A stretch of DNA of 64,000 bases from the NCBI GenBank assembly GCA_014281115.1, contig JACONQ010000019.1, positions 558,001 to 622,000 of the forward strand, in the 5' to 3' direction. Both the position numbers and the translations under genes were made by a program. Positions 35,313 through 46,424 of the stretch are shown here, one piece after another (position 1 is the stretch's first letter; the number at the start of each line of letters is the position of its first letter). The notes beneath the pieces were generated by a model. The model saw only the letters and a list, made by a program, of their open reading frames with translations, was not told the origin of the DNA and ran no database searches. This DNA is from Laburnicola sp. R22_1 (taxonomy: Eukaryota; Ascomycota; Dothideomycetes; Pleosporales; Didymosphaeriaceae).

Positions 35313-37590
35313 ATTAGTGCATAGGATAAAATAAGCTAGAGTTATAGTTTTGCTATAGCTAATTATTATAGCTAATTATTATAGCTAATTATTATAGCTA
35401 ATAATTATATGCTAGTTGCTAAGAATGCTGTCGATAGTAGTATAGTAATAAGCTAATTACTATCTAAAACTAACTTTGTAACAAAGGGCTATATACTAGT
35501 TTAGATTTAAAACTAATTTATTATTAGTACACTATACACTGCATACTATTTCTAGCTAATCTTAATATTAGTTAAATACTACTATAGTTAATATTATAGA
35601 ATTTAGTTTATCCTATCCTCTTCTTAAACTACTATTCTCTTAAACAACTATTTAACTAGTTATTACGTCTTTTTATTACACTAATAATCTTAAGTGCTAT
35701 ATTTAGTGCTATACCTACTCTAGGAATTAATATATAGCCCTATATTAATAAACTAGTTGCCCTACTACTAGATACTTTTCTTAGATATAGAATTCTAGCC
35801 CTATAGGCTAATAGGTTAGAAAGTAGGATAATTTATGTTATCTAATATCCCTCTTTAGACTTTTAAGAGTTAGAAATAGGGAAAAAGACATTTGCTATAT
35901 AGGACGCGTAGTAGTCTAATACTTAATAGGCTAAAGATAAACAAATCTATAATCTATACTGAAACTTTTACTTTTATATAGGTATTATCTAGACTATATT
36001 GTAGAAGAGCGCAGAGTACCCCTTTAGTTATCTATATATATTTTATCTTAACTATAGCTATACACTATAATACCTAAGTATTAACTTTACTAGTATCTAG
36101 CTAATTAGTACTAAGTATTTTATTAACTATATAAGGTTCTAAGCATATATATAGTAGAATAAGCCTATTTATAAAAGGACTTTCACTTCTTAGTATAAAA
36201 AAGTATATAGCTTTTTTATATTCCGCATACTCTTTATAAACGTTTAAAACTAAACTTATATAGATAGTAATTAATAATAACTAGTCCTTCTAATTAGTAG
36301 AGCAACTATCCATTTAACACTTTCTCTATTTCCTTAGGCCTAACGTTGCGATAACTAGCTAATATAGATTCTGCTAGATATTCCTAAATAAATTTAATAC
36401 TGCTAAGACAGCTATCCTTAGTAATTTTAGTAGGATAACTAAACTCTTTATCTCGCTTAACGTGTGGTCTGCGGCTAATTATCTTAGCTTTCTAACTATT
36501 AATAGTTACTATATTAATAATGCTTAGCAGCTTAAAAAGAAGCTGCTTAACTTTATACTAATACATAACAGCTATACTAAAGTATTAATAGTATTAGAGG
36601 TACTATAGATCCTTAAGGATATAGAAACTGCGCAGAAGCTCCTAGTAATTATATATAATAATACTAGTAATAATAAAACTCTAGCTTAGAGTATTTAGCA
36701 CAAACTATTAGAGAAAAATATTACCTAGAACTAAAAAGAGAACATAATCCTATATCTTGCTTATATTATTAACTTTATAGTTTAAAATATTATCTATTAT
36801 CTTAGGTTGTTAGCGCCTATTAATCATAACTCTAGAGAGACGCTATAATAGTAATACATAAATAAAATCTAGGCGCAAATATCTATTATAAATTGCCTTT
36901 GCAAGGTATATTAGCTATTATTATAGAAAGTTATTATAGACTAACTAGCGCGCAGCTTTATGCTATTTGCATTATAATTAACTACTTACTATAGAAATTT
37001 AAGCAATTTATTATAATGTAGAGTAACACACTGCTAAAGAAGCAATTATCTATAATCTAAAATATCTAAATAAGATAGAACTCTATATATAATATGTGCG
37101 AGCGCGCACTAAAGCTTTAGGCAAATATTACTATATAGCTAGAGAAGGAGATTATAATAAAAATAACTAGAAGATTAAACCCTTCTACTTATAGCGACAC
37201 TATAAAGATAGACTTTAAAAACTTTAAGAAACTTTAACTGTTAGCCTTAGAATAGTTGTATCTTAAGTTAATTACCTCTATACTCTAAAAGTTTAAGGAG
37301 GCTACAAACTTTCTAAGTAAGAACTAGAAATCCTAAGTTCTATATATCTAGCTTATATATAACTAGCTCTTTAATTTTTAGATAAGATAAATAATAAGCT
37401 TATTAAAGAGTTAAATAATATTAGATAGCTAAAAGCTATACAGGCTATAGCTAAGATAGGATAAAAGAAGTTACGTAAGTATTACTTAATAATAGATAGG
37501 AAGAAGAGTTTCTTATATAACTATACAATAATATTAGATCCTTCGCAAAAGCTTATAGCGTATAAAGTATTATAATTATAGCAATTTATT

Positions 37591-37671
37591 ATATTTATAT
37601 GCTAATAGTTATATTTATATGCTAATAGTTATATTTATATGCTAATAGTTATATTTATATGCTAATAGTTA
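37591..37671. repeat. 20-bp tandem repeat, four copies, in hAT-2
   Basis: The unit ATATTTATATGCTAATAGTT repeats four times without visible change. The corresponding place in hAT-3 (about 54590-54620) holds roughly one copy, so the array expanded in hAT-2 only. Confidence 0.85.
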
Positions 37672-38574
37672 TATAGAATAAAATATAGGAGACCTAGGAC
37701 AAGTACATATACTACTAATAGTTCCTAGAGTATCTTAATTACTATAATAGCCTAATAGCTAGAAATCCTACTCGAGTCTTAAATACTAATCTAAGATAGT
37801 TATAAAGTAGTAAATAGTTTTAAAAGCCTCCTTCGCTATCTAGTTTATAGTCTAGTAGCCTTTCTACCTCTAGCTAAAGTTTAGCTACGCTAGATATTAA
37901 TTACAACTTAGGCCTAACTTAAATAAAAGGAGAAATGTACCTAAGTATTCCTATAGTTAAAAAGAATAATAAGTTTAATATACTAGCGTAGTAGAAAGTT
38001 TATTAAATATCTTACTGCTAACTTATATAGATTGTAAAGAATATCCTAGTAGTGCAGATTTTAGAGGTAGGTATTAAGCGTGTCTTTAATACTAGTAAGG
38101 ATATAATTAGGGATTAAAGGCACAATCTTGCTACTTAAATAATTTAAAAGGTTATAATAGTTACGTTTATAATAGCTAATAAGCAATCTACAAAGTTATT
38201 AGATTATAATATAAGGAAGAATAATTTAGAAAATATAGCGCTATTAGATAAGAGGAATAATTTATATAAGCTGCTAGCTAACAAAAAGACTATTAAAACT
38301 ATATAAGGTTCTAAGGTTTTGGATAGCAAGCCACTAACTTCTTTCTACTAGGAGTAGCCACTACAAAAGCAGTTAAGGCCTTAGCGCTACTATAGCGTTA
38401 GTAATAATAAGACGTAATAAATATACATATTAATAGCACAATAGTATTAATTTTACTTTTACGTAAATCTCTTTTATTATATATCTTTAAAGAGTAACTA
38501 AAGTTACTAATTTTATTACTATTAATTTTATATAATATAAGTTACGCAATCCTAATAAGTACCCTAACCTAACC

Positions 38575-38735
38575 TACACCTAGGAGTCTATACAACCTAA
38601 TCTAACCTATACCTAGGGTCTATGTAACCTAACCTAACCTATACCTAGGATCTATACAACCATAACCTAATCTATATCTAGGGTCCATGCGACCCTAACC
38701 TAACCCTATACCTAAGCTAGGTACCCCAAACCTAT
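38575..38735. repeat. Subterminal minisatellite of hAT-2 (about 31-bp units, telomere-like)
   Basis: About five degenerate units of the type CCTAACCTATACCTAGGGTC lie just inside the right terminus. The complementary array is at the left end of hAT-3 (about 54410-54575), and related TTAGGTTAGGG blocks lie near the left ends of hAT-1 (8320-8450) and hAT-2 (31105-31250). The motif resembles the fungal telomere repeat TTAGGG but is part of the transposon. Confidence 0.8.
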
Positions 38736-38754
38736 TTACCAGCCTAAATATAAT

Positions 38755-40573
38755 TAATTTTATATTACTTCTAAGCTTAAATTTTCTATAATATACTTAC
38801 TTATATCTTAGAAATTAAGAAGCTTTTAAACCTAGCAAATTGCTACTTAGAAAGAGCTTTAGTAAGACTACCTACTAGTATTATACTTATTTTTAGATAG
38901 AATACCTTAGGTAAGCTTTTAAGGTATTCTTAACAAAGCTATATATTCTAAATATTAATATATTAGAGTTATATAGTTATGTGCTTATTTTTGCTAATAA
39001 CTAGTCTAATAGTTTGCTAATTATTATAGAAGATTATTTATAATAATCTAAGGTTTAGAGTAAGCTTATTAAAGAAACGTTTAATCGCTATAGTCTCTTT
39101 GCTAATATATTTAAGCTCTAAAAGTTCTACTTTAGTAGTAAAGATAGTAATTATAAACTAATAAGCTATCTTTTAAAGAGTTATGCCTCTAAACAATATA
39201 ATAATATATCTATAAAAAAACTATTAAGTTCCTAAATTATTTATAAATAAGGCATCCCTATAAATTATAAGCTTAGGACTATTATATAAGCTATACTAAA
39301 TAGCCTACTAGCGTATTTTATATAAATAGATAATTATATATTCTACTATATATGGCGTTAATTTATCTACCTAGGGGTAGGACGACAAAGACTTTCATCT
39401 TAAATAACATAACAAAACAAGCAGAGCCCCTACTTAGTAATTAAAAGAGTGTAAAAATATTCTACTATAGCAAAATATTATCTACTTAAATTAGTAAGAA
39501 AGTGTAAAAGCTTTAAAACTATAAATATAATATCTAGATAGAGTATAATAGTAGTATAAAGAACTAAGCCTATATACTCTTAGAAGCGCTTAATTTCCTA
39601 TAAAGAAGTTTAACTCTTATTCTTAATAAGCTCTTTTAAAGAAAGTAAGGTTACTAGAAAGCTTCTACTACTTTTAAGTCTAAACGTCTTAGTAAACTTT
39701 TTAATATAGGTATTGTAGATAAGCTTAATTAACTAATTTTCGCGATTTCTAAGTACACAAACACCTATAAACTATTAGATAAGGCCTTAACTCTTAAACT
39801 TATACTTAGATATAATCTTATTCTAAAGTGCACTATATTTAAACTTATAATTCCTATAATTAAAGTAGAGAGTGTTATCTATATAGAAAAGAATTATTAT
39901 TCTATAGTTTAGTATAATAAATAAGTAAAATTCTTCCTTAGTAGCCTTAAGTCTATAAGCTTAAAGGGTTAATAAGAACTTCTTATGCTACAGAAGTAGT
40001 AATTCTCTTAAGCTATACAAGACTTTTTAAGTCTTATAACCTTTTTAGGCTGCTTAAATCTATTTAGAAACTTATAGATTATTAGATTCTAAGCTATAAT
40101 ATAAGCGTTTAGGAACGCGCCTATAATATTATATTAATTAATCTCTAGATTAAATTCCGCTACTATTACTATAGCTGTTCTAAAGAAATAAGCTACTAAT
40201 ATAGCTATATAGGTTAAATTTAGCATATCTACTTTCTAGAGATCTTCCCTTATAATAATTTAAGCTTTACATTTTTTAAAAAAAATATTATAATTTATCT
40301 TATAGATGTAAACCTACTTAAGTAGTAGGGGCGTAGGTATAGCTTTTAAGCGCAGAATTACTACCTAAGTCCCTTTCTTTATAAGCGTGTTAATTTTAAT
40401 ATAAAAGGTATCTTTAAAGTATAGTCTAAGTATATAACTAGTAAGCTACTTTTATAATATTAGCTTCTTAGAGAACTAACTTCTATAAAGTTAAGTTCTT
40501 AATAGTAATTTTACTAATTTTCTAAGCATTCTTACTATAACTATAGTATTAACTATATTATATAAGAATGGTC
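38755..40573. other. AT-rich DNA with an unidentified decayed plus-strand ORF
   Basis: Outside the S copy at 39351-39456, a plus-strand frame from about 38990 to 40500 is coding-like, with stops nearly all TAA/TAG at Gln positions. Readable pieces include FANIFKLQKFYFSS, IGIVDKLNQLIFAISKY and LKCTIFKLIIPIIKVE. I do not recognise the family; it is probably a mobile-element protein, since it lies in the isochore between hAT-2 and S-long2. Confidence 0.45.
39351..39456 (+). mobile_element. Short S-family insertion, 13-bp target duplication
   Basis: The 106-bp copy begins TATGGCGTTAATTT and stops at GTGTAAAA, slightly shorter than the other short copies. ATATTCTACTATA is duplicated (39338-39350, 39457-39469). 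It interrupts the unidentified decayed ORF. Confidence 0.88.
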
Positions 40574-42040
40574 TGCTTGCAAAACACCTTTTTAACCTTT
40601 TTTTTAGTTTGAGATTAAAGTAGGTTAAGATAGAAGGTTATTATATACTACTATATAGAGCACCTAATTCTAATTAAAAACTAACCTTAAACACTACCTA
40701 ATAACATAATAATAGTTTAAACTTACTTGTACTCTATCTATACCATATAAGCTCCTAACCTATAAAAAGTTTACTTACGCTATATACAGCACACCTAGCT
40801 TATCGCTACTACTATTATTAGTTATTTACGCTTACGCTACTACGCGGCGTACTTACTTAAATAAGCTAACTTAATAGTAATAATAGTAATAATAGTAATA
40901 ATAGTAATAATAGTAATAATAGTAATAATAGTAATAATAGTAATAATAGTAATAATAGTAATAATAGTAATAATAGTAATAATAGTAATAATAGTAATAA
41001 TAGTAATAATAGTAATAATAGTAATAATAGTAATAATAGTAATAATAGTAATAATAGTAATAATAGTAATAATAGTAATAATAGTAATAATAGTAATAAT
41101 AGTAATAATAGTAATAATAGTAATAATAGTAATAATAGTAATAATAGTAATAATAGTAATAATAGTAATAATAGTAATAATAGTAATAATAGTAATAATA
41201 GTAATAATAGTAATAATAGCTAGAAGAATCTTATAGATTTATATAACGCTTTTATTATACTAGAACTTGTTAACAAATACCTTATTCTTTACCTTTAATA
41301 TCTTCTACTAGATTCTATTACTAATGCAGAGTAATAGTATCTACTAGAGTAGGAATATAGGCTTGCTAGTCTTTAAAAACTAGATAAGCTACTAACCTAG
41401 CTAGTTTACAAAGATTGCCTTCTAGATAGTTAGGTATACTAGGCTCCTATAGACAATTATTTTATAAATAGAATAGAACTCTAGTATTATTACCTTAGTA
41501 ACAGTGATGCAAAACTATAGCGTGTACTTAATAGTAATAGTAAGTACTTTTTTAGGAATAATATTAATATCTAGAAGGATAGTAGGACGTAGAGAGATAA
41601 TAATAGGGGAATTGTTAAGAACAACCTTAATATAGTAATAGAGCAATAGTGTATCTAGTATGTATTATCCTTATCTTACTACTTATAAGAAATATACTTA
41701 TTAATATATTAATTTATATTATTTGTAATAATTTAGATAGTAGTTTATAATAGTTAGGATAGTAAAGAATAGATAGATAACTTATAGCGTAGTCACGCTA
41801 AAGCCTTTATCCCTCCTCTAAAGTTCTAACTATGGTCTTTTCTTATAAATTAACTTTGCATGTGGGAGCTATGCACGCTAAGACTACTAAGCTTGCTTAG
41901 TAGTTTAAACGCGCTTTTTTATAATTACTTATTTTACGCTCTTTTCTTAAATACTAAGTAGAGGGCTCTACTTTTTTTATTATGTTATTTAAGATAAAAG
42001 CCTTTATTGTTCTACCCCTAGGTAGTTAATTTAACAACAC
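40574..42040 (-). mobile_element. Full-length S-family element (S-long2) with expanded microsatellite
   Basis: It is the reversed, RIP-mutated counterpart of S-long1, with the invariant end at about 42040 (TTAACAACAC) and the A-rich end at the left (complement of CTAAAAAAAAGGTTAAAAAGG). The length excess over S-long1 is almost entirely the 9-bp repeat array at 40872-41219. Possible flanking ATATAAG is imperfect, so the left limit is approximate. The ORF on the minus strand matches S-long1. Confidence 0.75.
40872..41219. repeat. 9-bp tandem array (TAATAATAG), about 38 copies
   Basis: About 348 bp of near-perfect TAATAATAG units lie inside S-long2. S-long1 has only a short, irregular TTATTACTATTA tract at the same place (about 19085-19115). 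The array is a simple-sequence expansion after the copies separated. Confidence 0.95.
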
Positions 42041-42392
42041 ATATAAGGACTGCTTATTATTATAGGCTACTAAAACGCCTAAAAGAATTATATACTTAAG
42101 ATTACGCCTTAAATCTTAAATTATATACTTAAATTACGCTTTAAATCTTCTAAGCTTAAAGAATTAGCAATTAGTGTGTATACACTAGCTCTATCCCCTA
42201 TTTAATTATCTTAATCTTAACTATACCTTTATCTTCTAAGCAGTAAATAATCTTATACGCGTTAATCTATAGCTTAATTTTAAAGTTATCTACTTAAATA
42301 AGTTGCTAGTAGGTCTATAGTTCTAGTTTTAGATAATTAAGATAAAGACCTCCTATTACTTAATATTATAATAGCATCTAAATTATTAGAAT
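42041..42392. other. AT-rich spacer, nothing recognised
   Basis: This is RIP-like sequence between S-long2 and Z3. It contains a direct duplication of TTAAATCTTAAATTATA-like segments near 42095-42135 but no identifiable element. Confidence 0.35.
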
Positions 42393-43738
42393 CTCTTCTG
42401 GGCAGGAGTATAAACTGCCTCCACTTATTAGTTTTCAAGTGGCCCTATTATATTTAATTACTATGTTTTTTCATTGCGTTACTAGCGCCTATATAATATT
42501 ATATAATAATTTATATGTGCTAAGCCCTAAGACTAGAGCGCGTTAAAGTTTTTCTAATATCCCTTCTAGCTTCTAAGACAACTAACCCTATAATAACAAC
42601 ACCCTAACTTGCTTGCCTGCCTACTACGTTACTAGATAATTAACTCTTACCTTCTACCTTTTGCTACTACCTTACTAGATAATAGATTACCTCTACCTGT
42701 TGCCCTATTACCTAACAATTAACTACTTAGAACTTCTAGATATACTACTACTATAATATATAATAAATTGCGCACACTTTACTCCCTACTTCTAACTCTA
42801 AATAGCACTTTAATACTTTACTAGCCTTACTCTACCTATTACCTATAAATATTCTATAGTATAAGCGTGTATTTATATATCTACTACACTTCTATTATCT
42901 ATTCTTAGTAGTATTCTTTACGCTAATAATTCTTTAGACCTTCTAGATTAAATAGTAGCTTATTATATTTTTATTTCTTTATTCGTTTTCATTAGGCTAT
43001 TCGCACTAAGAGGGACGTCAGCCGGCCATAGTAATTGTATATCTTATTATATTTTATATATCTCTAACAACCTTTAGCAATTCTAGCCTATTGCTTTTTA
43101 ATATAACTCTAGTACTTATTATTAATATAGCTAAGCACTAGGCAGCTAAATTAATAGAGAGTAAGAAACAACTTAAGGTTTATAATCTCTAGAGCACCTA
43201 GATTTTTCTTAATATAGTATAATAAATCTATTAGGCCTATCTAAATACTATATAAAGTGTAGTTTACTACTATATAGTTAGTAATATTAAGTAGTATTAT
43301 TACTGTTATTAGTATTATTAGCTTTATTATATATATATATATAGTTATAAGACTGTTCGCCTAGTAGTAATAGGATTTATAGAGCGAGGAATAGCTATAC
43401 TAAATTGTTACCTTAAGGTCTTACGCAATAATTAAATATACTATTATGTAAGGATAGATAAAAACTTAATCTCCAGTTATAGATTTTTATAAGATACTAT
43501 ATCGGCAACTATGTATTATACTATTATCTTTAACTTTAGTATCTATAGACTATAGTATACTATAATTAACTACCTTATTAGTATAAAGGACTAATTTGCA
43601 CATACTAATAAATAGTCTCTAGCCTAACTTATCTCTACGCTGCTTTACCATTTTTTAATGCATTTTTAGTAAACCTATAGCTTTTCTTTATAGCGTTGTA
43701 CTATATACCAAAAAGTCTACGATGTTTCTCTCCCTAAT
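42393..43738 (-). mobile_element. Z-family element Z3, 11-bp target duplication
   Basis: The 1346-bp reversed copy is flanked by ATTATTAGAAT (42382-42392, 43739-43749). The hairpin end (GGAGTATAAACTGCCTCC) is at the left, as in Z2. It is about 100 bp longer than Z1 and Z2. It is mutated, and its ORF is not readable without comparison. Confidence 0.78.
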
Positions 43739-43795
43739 ATTATTAGAATAAGTAGGCTCTAAGTTTCTAAGCTTAGAGGTAATAGAAGTATTTCG

Positions 43796-43892
43796 TTCTA
43801 AAAAAAAGTAGTAAGCTACTATATATAGAGTAGTGTACCTTTTATAAGCTGTCGCTCTCTATATATAGAGCGCAATTACTACTTTTTAGTTT
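43796..43892. repeat. Inverted repeat / hairpin
   Basis: AAAAAGTAGTAAG at the left pairs with the complement of AATTACTACTTTTT at the right, and two CTATATATAGAG segments lie between. It may be a small foldback remnant. No gene is adjacent. Confidence 0.55.
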
Positions 43893-44897
43893 AGGTATTA
43901 TATCTAGGGTTACTAGTTCCTACTTATTTTAAGGTATATAAAATTTTAACTACTTATTAGGCCTAGTAGTAATCTATATATTACTTTCCTTCTAGTTCTA
44001 AGTAGCCAATTAGCTAGCTAACTACTTATCTATATTAGAAGTTTAACTCTTTAGTTTAAGTTTAAAATTTATAATAAAACTTCTTTTTTATATAATTATC
44101 TTTTTACGCTCTTTTTAATTACTAAGCAGGGGGCTCTGCTTCTTTTTGTCATGTTATTTGAGATAAAAGCCCTTTGTCGTCCTATCCCTAGGTAGATTAA
44201 TTAACGCCACATAATAAAACTTAAATTTAGAGTAAGCTCTAGAGTTTTATTATAGACTTCTCTAGCGTTCTAAATTTCGCCCTTATATAGAATGTCTATA
44301 AGCTTTAGAGCTTATTCTTAAGGTATACCTTATTTATACTTATCCCTATGAAATATGAACTTATTAAAGATAATATTTTATATTATTATTACCTAATTAA
44401 GTGTTAGAACCTATATTCTATAAATATTTAAGGCTATATAGCCTACTAAATATCTAATATAGCCCCTTAGATTTACCTTAAATCTACGCTTATCACACCT
44501 AGCTACTTATGTTCTATTTAGAGAAAAGTATAGTAGCTATAGGCGTAAATACTACTCTAATTTAGCCTTAGATCTACTATTACAACTCTAATTTAGCCTT
44601 AGATCTACTATTACAACTCTAATTTTAGCTAGTTAATAGTAATAAGAATACTATTAAAATTAGCTTTTAAGAATTTTATTTAGAGATTAAAAACTATAAA
44701 AAGTAAATAGGCTCTTTCTATAAAGGTATGCACCTACTAATACTACTTTATTCTAAAGCTTAATAGAAAGATTTGCCCTTATATGCATTATAATAAACTT
44801 ATTAATAAGTTTCTATTTTACTTATTTAGGTGCACTATATAGTTCCTTAGTATAAAGCGGCGTAGTTTAGTGCTTAATTTCTTCCTTATTAATCTAG
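43893..44897. other. AT-rich DNA interrupted by the Ty3/Gypsy element
   Basis: Apart from the S copy at 44083-44210 this looks like decayed coding DNA of an unknown element. It probably continues at 53640 beyond the retrotransposon, since the 5-bp TCTAG is duplicated across it. A 32-bp unit (TTAGCCTTAGATCTACTA...) is tandemly doubled at about 44568-44632. Confidence 0.4.
44083..44210 (-). mobile_element. Short S-family insertion, 12-bp target duplication
   Basis: The 128-bp reversed copy ends TTAACGCCAC and begins CTTTTTTATATAATTATC, with ATAATAAAACTT duplicated at 44071-44082 and 44211-44222. It is one of the least mutated short copies. Confidence 0.9.
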
Positions 44898-45363
44898 TAT
44901 TACAAATGTGGACGCAGTAAGATTATAGAGGTCTAATAAATATACGCAGGGCGTATGCGTAATAAGACATAGTAATAAGTCAGTAGGTTATATAATAAAT
45001 TACTAAAATTATAGTAATTAGGGTAATTAGGGGCACGTAACAAATTATCATAGTTATAGTAATTAGGGTAATTAGGCAGATTACTACGATTATAGTAATT
45101 ATAGTAAGTTTATAAAAGATTAGAACTATATAAATCTAGGGAATTTCCTTAGTTTTAAATCTTTATAGTTAATTCTTTATAATAGTATAATCTTCTATAT
45201 AGATTAGTGCTAGTTATTCTATCTTATTTAGAATTAGAAGAGCCTTATCTAAGACTGTTAACATCTTACTTAATTTCTCCTAAAGCCTTTAATACAGCTA
45301 CCCTAGAGTTACCTTACCTCCTCTAACCTAGATTAGAATAAGGTACGTAACCCTATGTTAATA
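44898..45363 (+). repeat. 5' LTR of the Ty3/Gypsy element
   Basis: The 466-bp LTR starts TATTACAAATGTGG (TGTTA before RIP) and ends at GTTAATA. It contains repeated TTATAGTAATTAGGGTAATT motifs, one unit more than the 3' LTR. The differences from the 3' LTR are mostly transitions. Confidence 0.88.
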
Positions 45364-46109
45364 TATTAATTATCTAATAAGTTTTAAGAAAATAGTTAAC
45401 ACACTATAATAATACCTATAGGCAACTAAGCACTATTAAGTAGTAGCTTAGTAATAATACCTACTAGTAGTAACACTAGCAGACTAACTACAAACACAGC
45501 TATAGTAATAGTAATATAGGTTAACTAAATCTAATAGTTAGAGGCTTAAGTATTAGAGCTCCTAGTAGTTGTTACAGCACATTAGTTAGTAGGTTAAGAG
45601 AAGACTATAAGGCTGTCTATGGAAAAGTATAGTAGAGGAAAGGGACTTAAGAAGTTACTAATATAGAACTATACTATTAATATAATTTAGCTTTATTTTC
45701 TATAGAATAAGATAAGGTCCTTGTAGCTAGCCTATACCTAAGAGAAAGAGTGACTAAATAGTTATAACTACTAGTAGACAACTTTATTACTAAGAAAAAG
45801 ATTAGTAAAATAAGGAATAAGACTAAGCTTATATTTAAAATATAGCAAGACTTTAAGAAATAAATAAAAATTATATTTAGAAAAGTTAACAAGGAATAAT
45901 AAGCTAAATAATAGATTTAATAGTTATAATAAATAGCGTTAGTTAGTAAGTATACTTTAGAGTTTAGGTAGTTACAATCTAAGATTAAGTAGAATAATAT
46001 AGCGTTAAAGACAGCCTTTTACTATAGACTAAAGAATAGTATTAAGGACACACTACTACTTTATAATAAACTAGACAACTTAAGTAAGTTAATTAAGATT
46101 ATAGTATAT

Positions 46110-46424
46110 TAAAGATCTTTGTCGTGTGGAGATTCTAACCAAGGTCGAGTCCGCACCATACACAGAGAGGAGTAAAATAGGAGGCGCTAAAACCTAGTAC
46201 CTAGCACACAGTGGTAGTAACAAAATATACACAAAATAACGATGATTTCGTCGTCGACTTTCTTCACAGCAGCATTGTCGACGGCAGTCTATGGACAGTC
46301 TGCCATCTGGCATGACTGAGTCACATGTCATCTCCCAACCGGTGGACCGTTGGAGAGCCGCAGTGGACCTACGCGGAGTCGCAATCGCGGGAGCAGTGTG
46401 GGCGATGGGACGCTCAACCATGGT
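46110..46424 (+). mobile_element. X4: unmutated 315-bp partial X element, 17-bp target duplication
   Basis: It starts TAAAGATCTTTGTCG, the invariant X end, and stops at CTCAACCATGGT. The 17-bp TTAAGATTATAGTATAT flanks it exactly (46093-46109, 46425-46441). Composition is balanced (GTCGACGGCAG, GGTGGACCGTTGG), whereas the same region in X1, X2, X3 and X5 is AT-rich. Only the leader of X is present, with none of its ORF. Confidence 0.93.

Larger units (their letters stand above)
34880..38250 (+). pseudogene. Decayed hAT transposase of hAT-2
   Basis: A plus-strand frame with TAA/TAG stops mainly at Gln or Trp positions can be followed over most of this interval; its start is uncertain. The RNase-H-like core is recognisable near 36430-36800: SLNVWSAANYLSFLTINSYY (family pattern: Asp-x-Trp-Thr), then IYNNTSNNKTL (DNAsNN pattern with Asp changed) and LAYIINFIV. 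The C-terminal hAT dimerisation domain is clear at about 37940-38130, including VGIKRVFNTSKDIIRD, where the family has the SxxxERxFS pattern. The first catalytic Asp reads as Asn, consistent with G-to-A change. It is inactive. Confidence 0.85.
31089..38746 (+). mobile_element. hAT-2: complete hAT transposon, 8-bp target duplication, containing element D
   Basis: The left end is TAGGCTGGCAAATGGG and the right end its imperfect complement (CTATTTACCAGCCTA). The 8-bp AATATAAT flanks both sides (31081-31088, 38747-38754). The first and last bases would be C and G before RIP, giving the CAGG...CCTG ends typical of hAT. Without element D it is about 5.87 kb, long for the superfamily. Subterminal arrays of TTAGGTTAGGG-like repeats occur at both ends. 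The transposase remnant is in the right half. It is extensively mutated. Confidence 0.88.

Noticed and set aside
37591..37671. 20-bp repeats as a regulatory array
   Set aside because: They lie inside the decayed hAT transposase frame and are near single-copy in hAT-3; simple tandem duplication explains them.
40872..41219. CRISPR-like or coding repeat array
   Set aside because: Units are contiguous 9-mers without spacers and this is eukaryotic DNA; it is a microsatellite.
46194..46421. 75-codon minus-strand frame as a small secreted protein
   Set aside because: It is contained in the 315-bp X4 insertion, on the strand opposite to the X ORF, and has no signal peptide.
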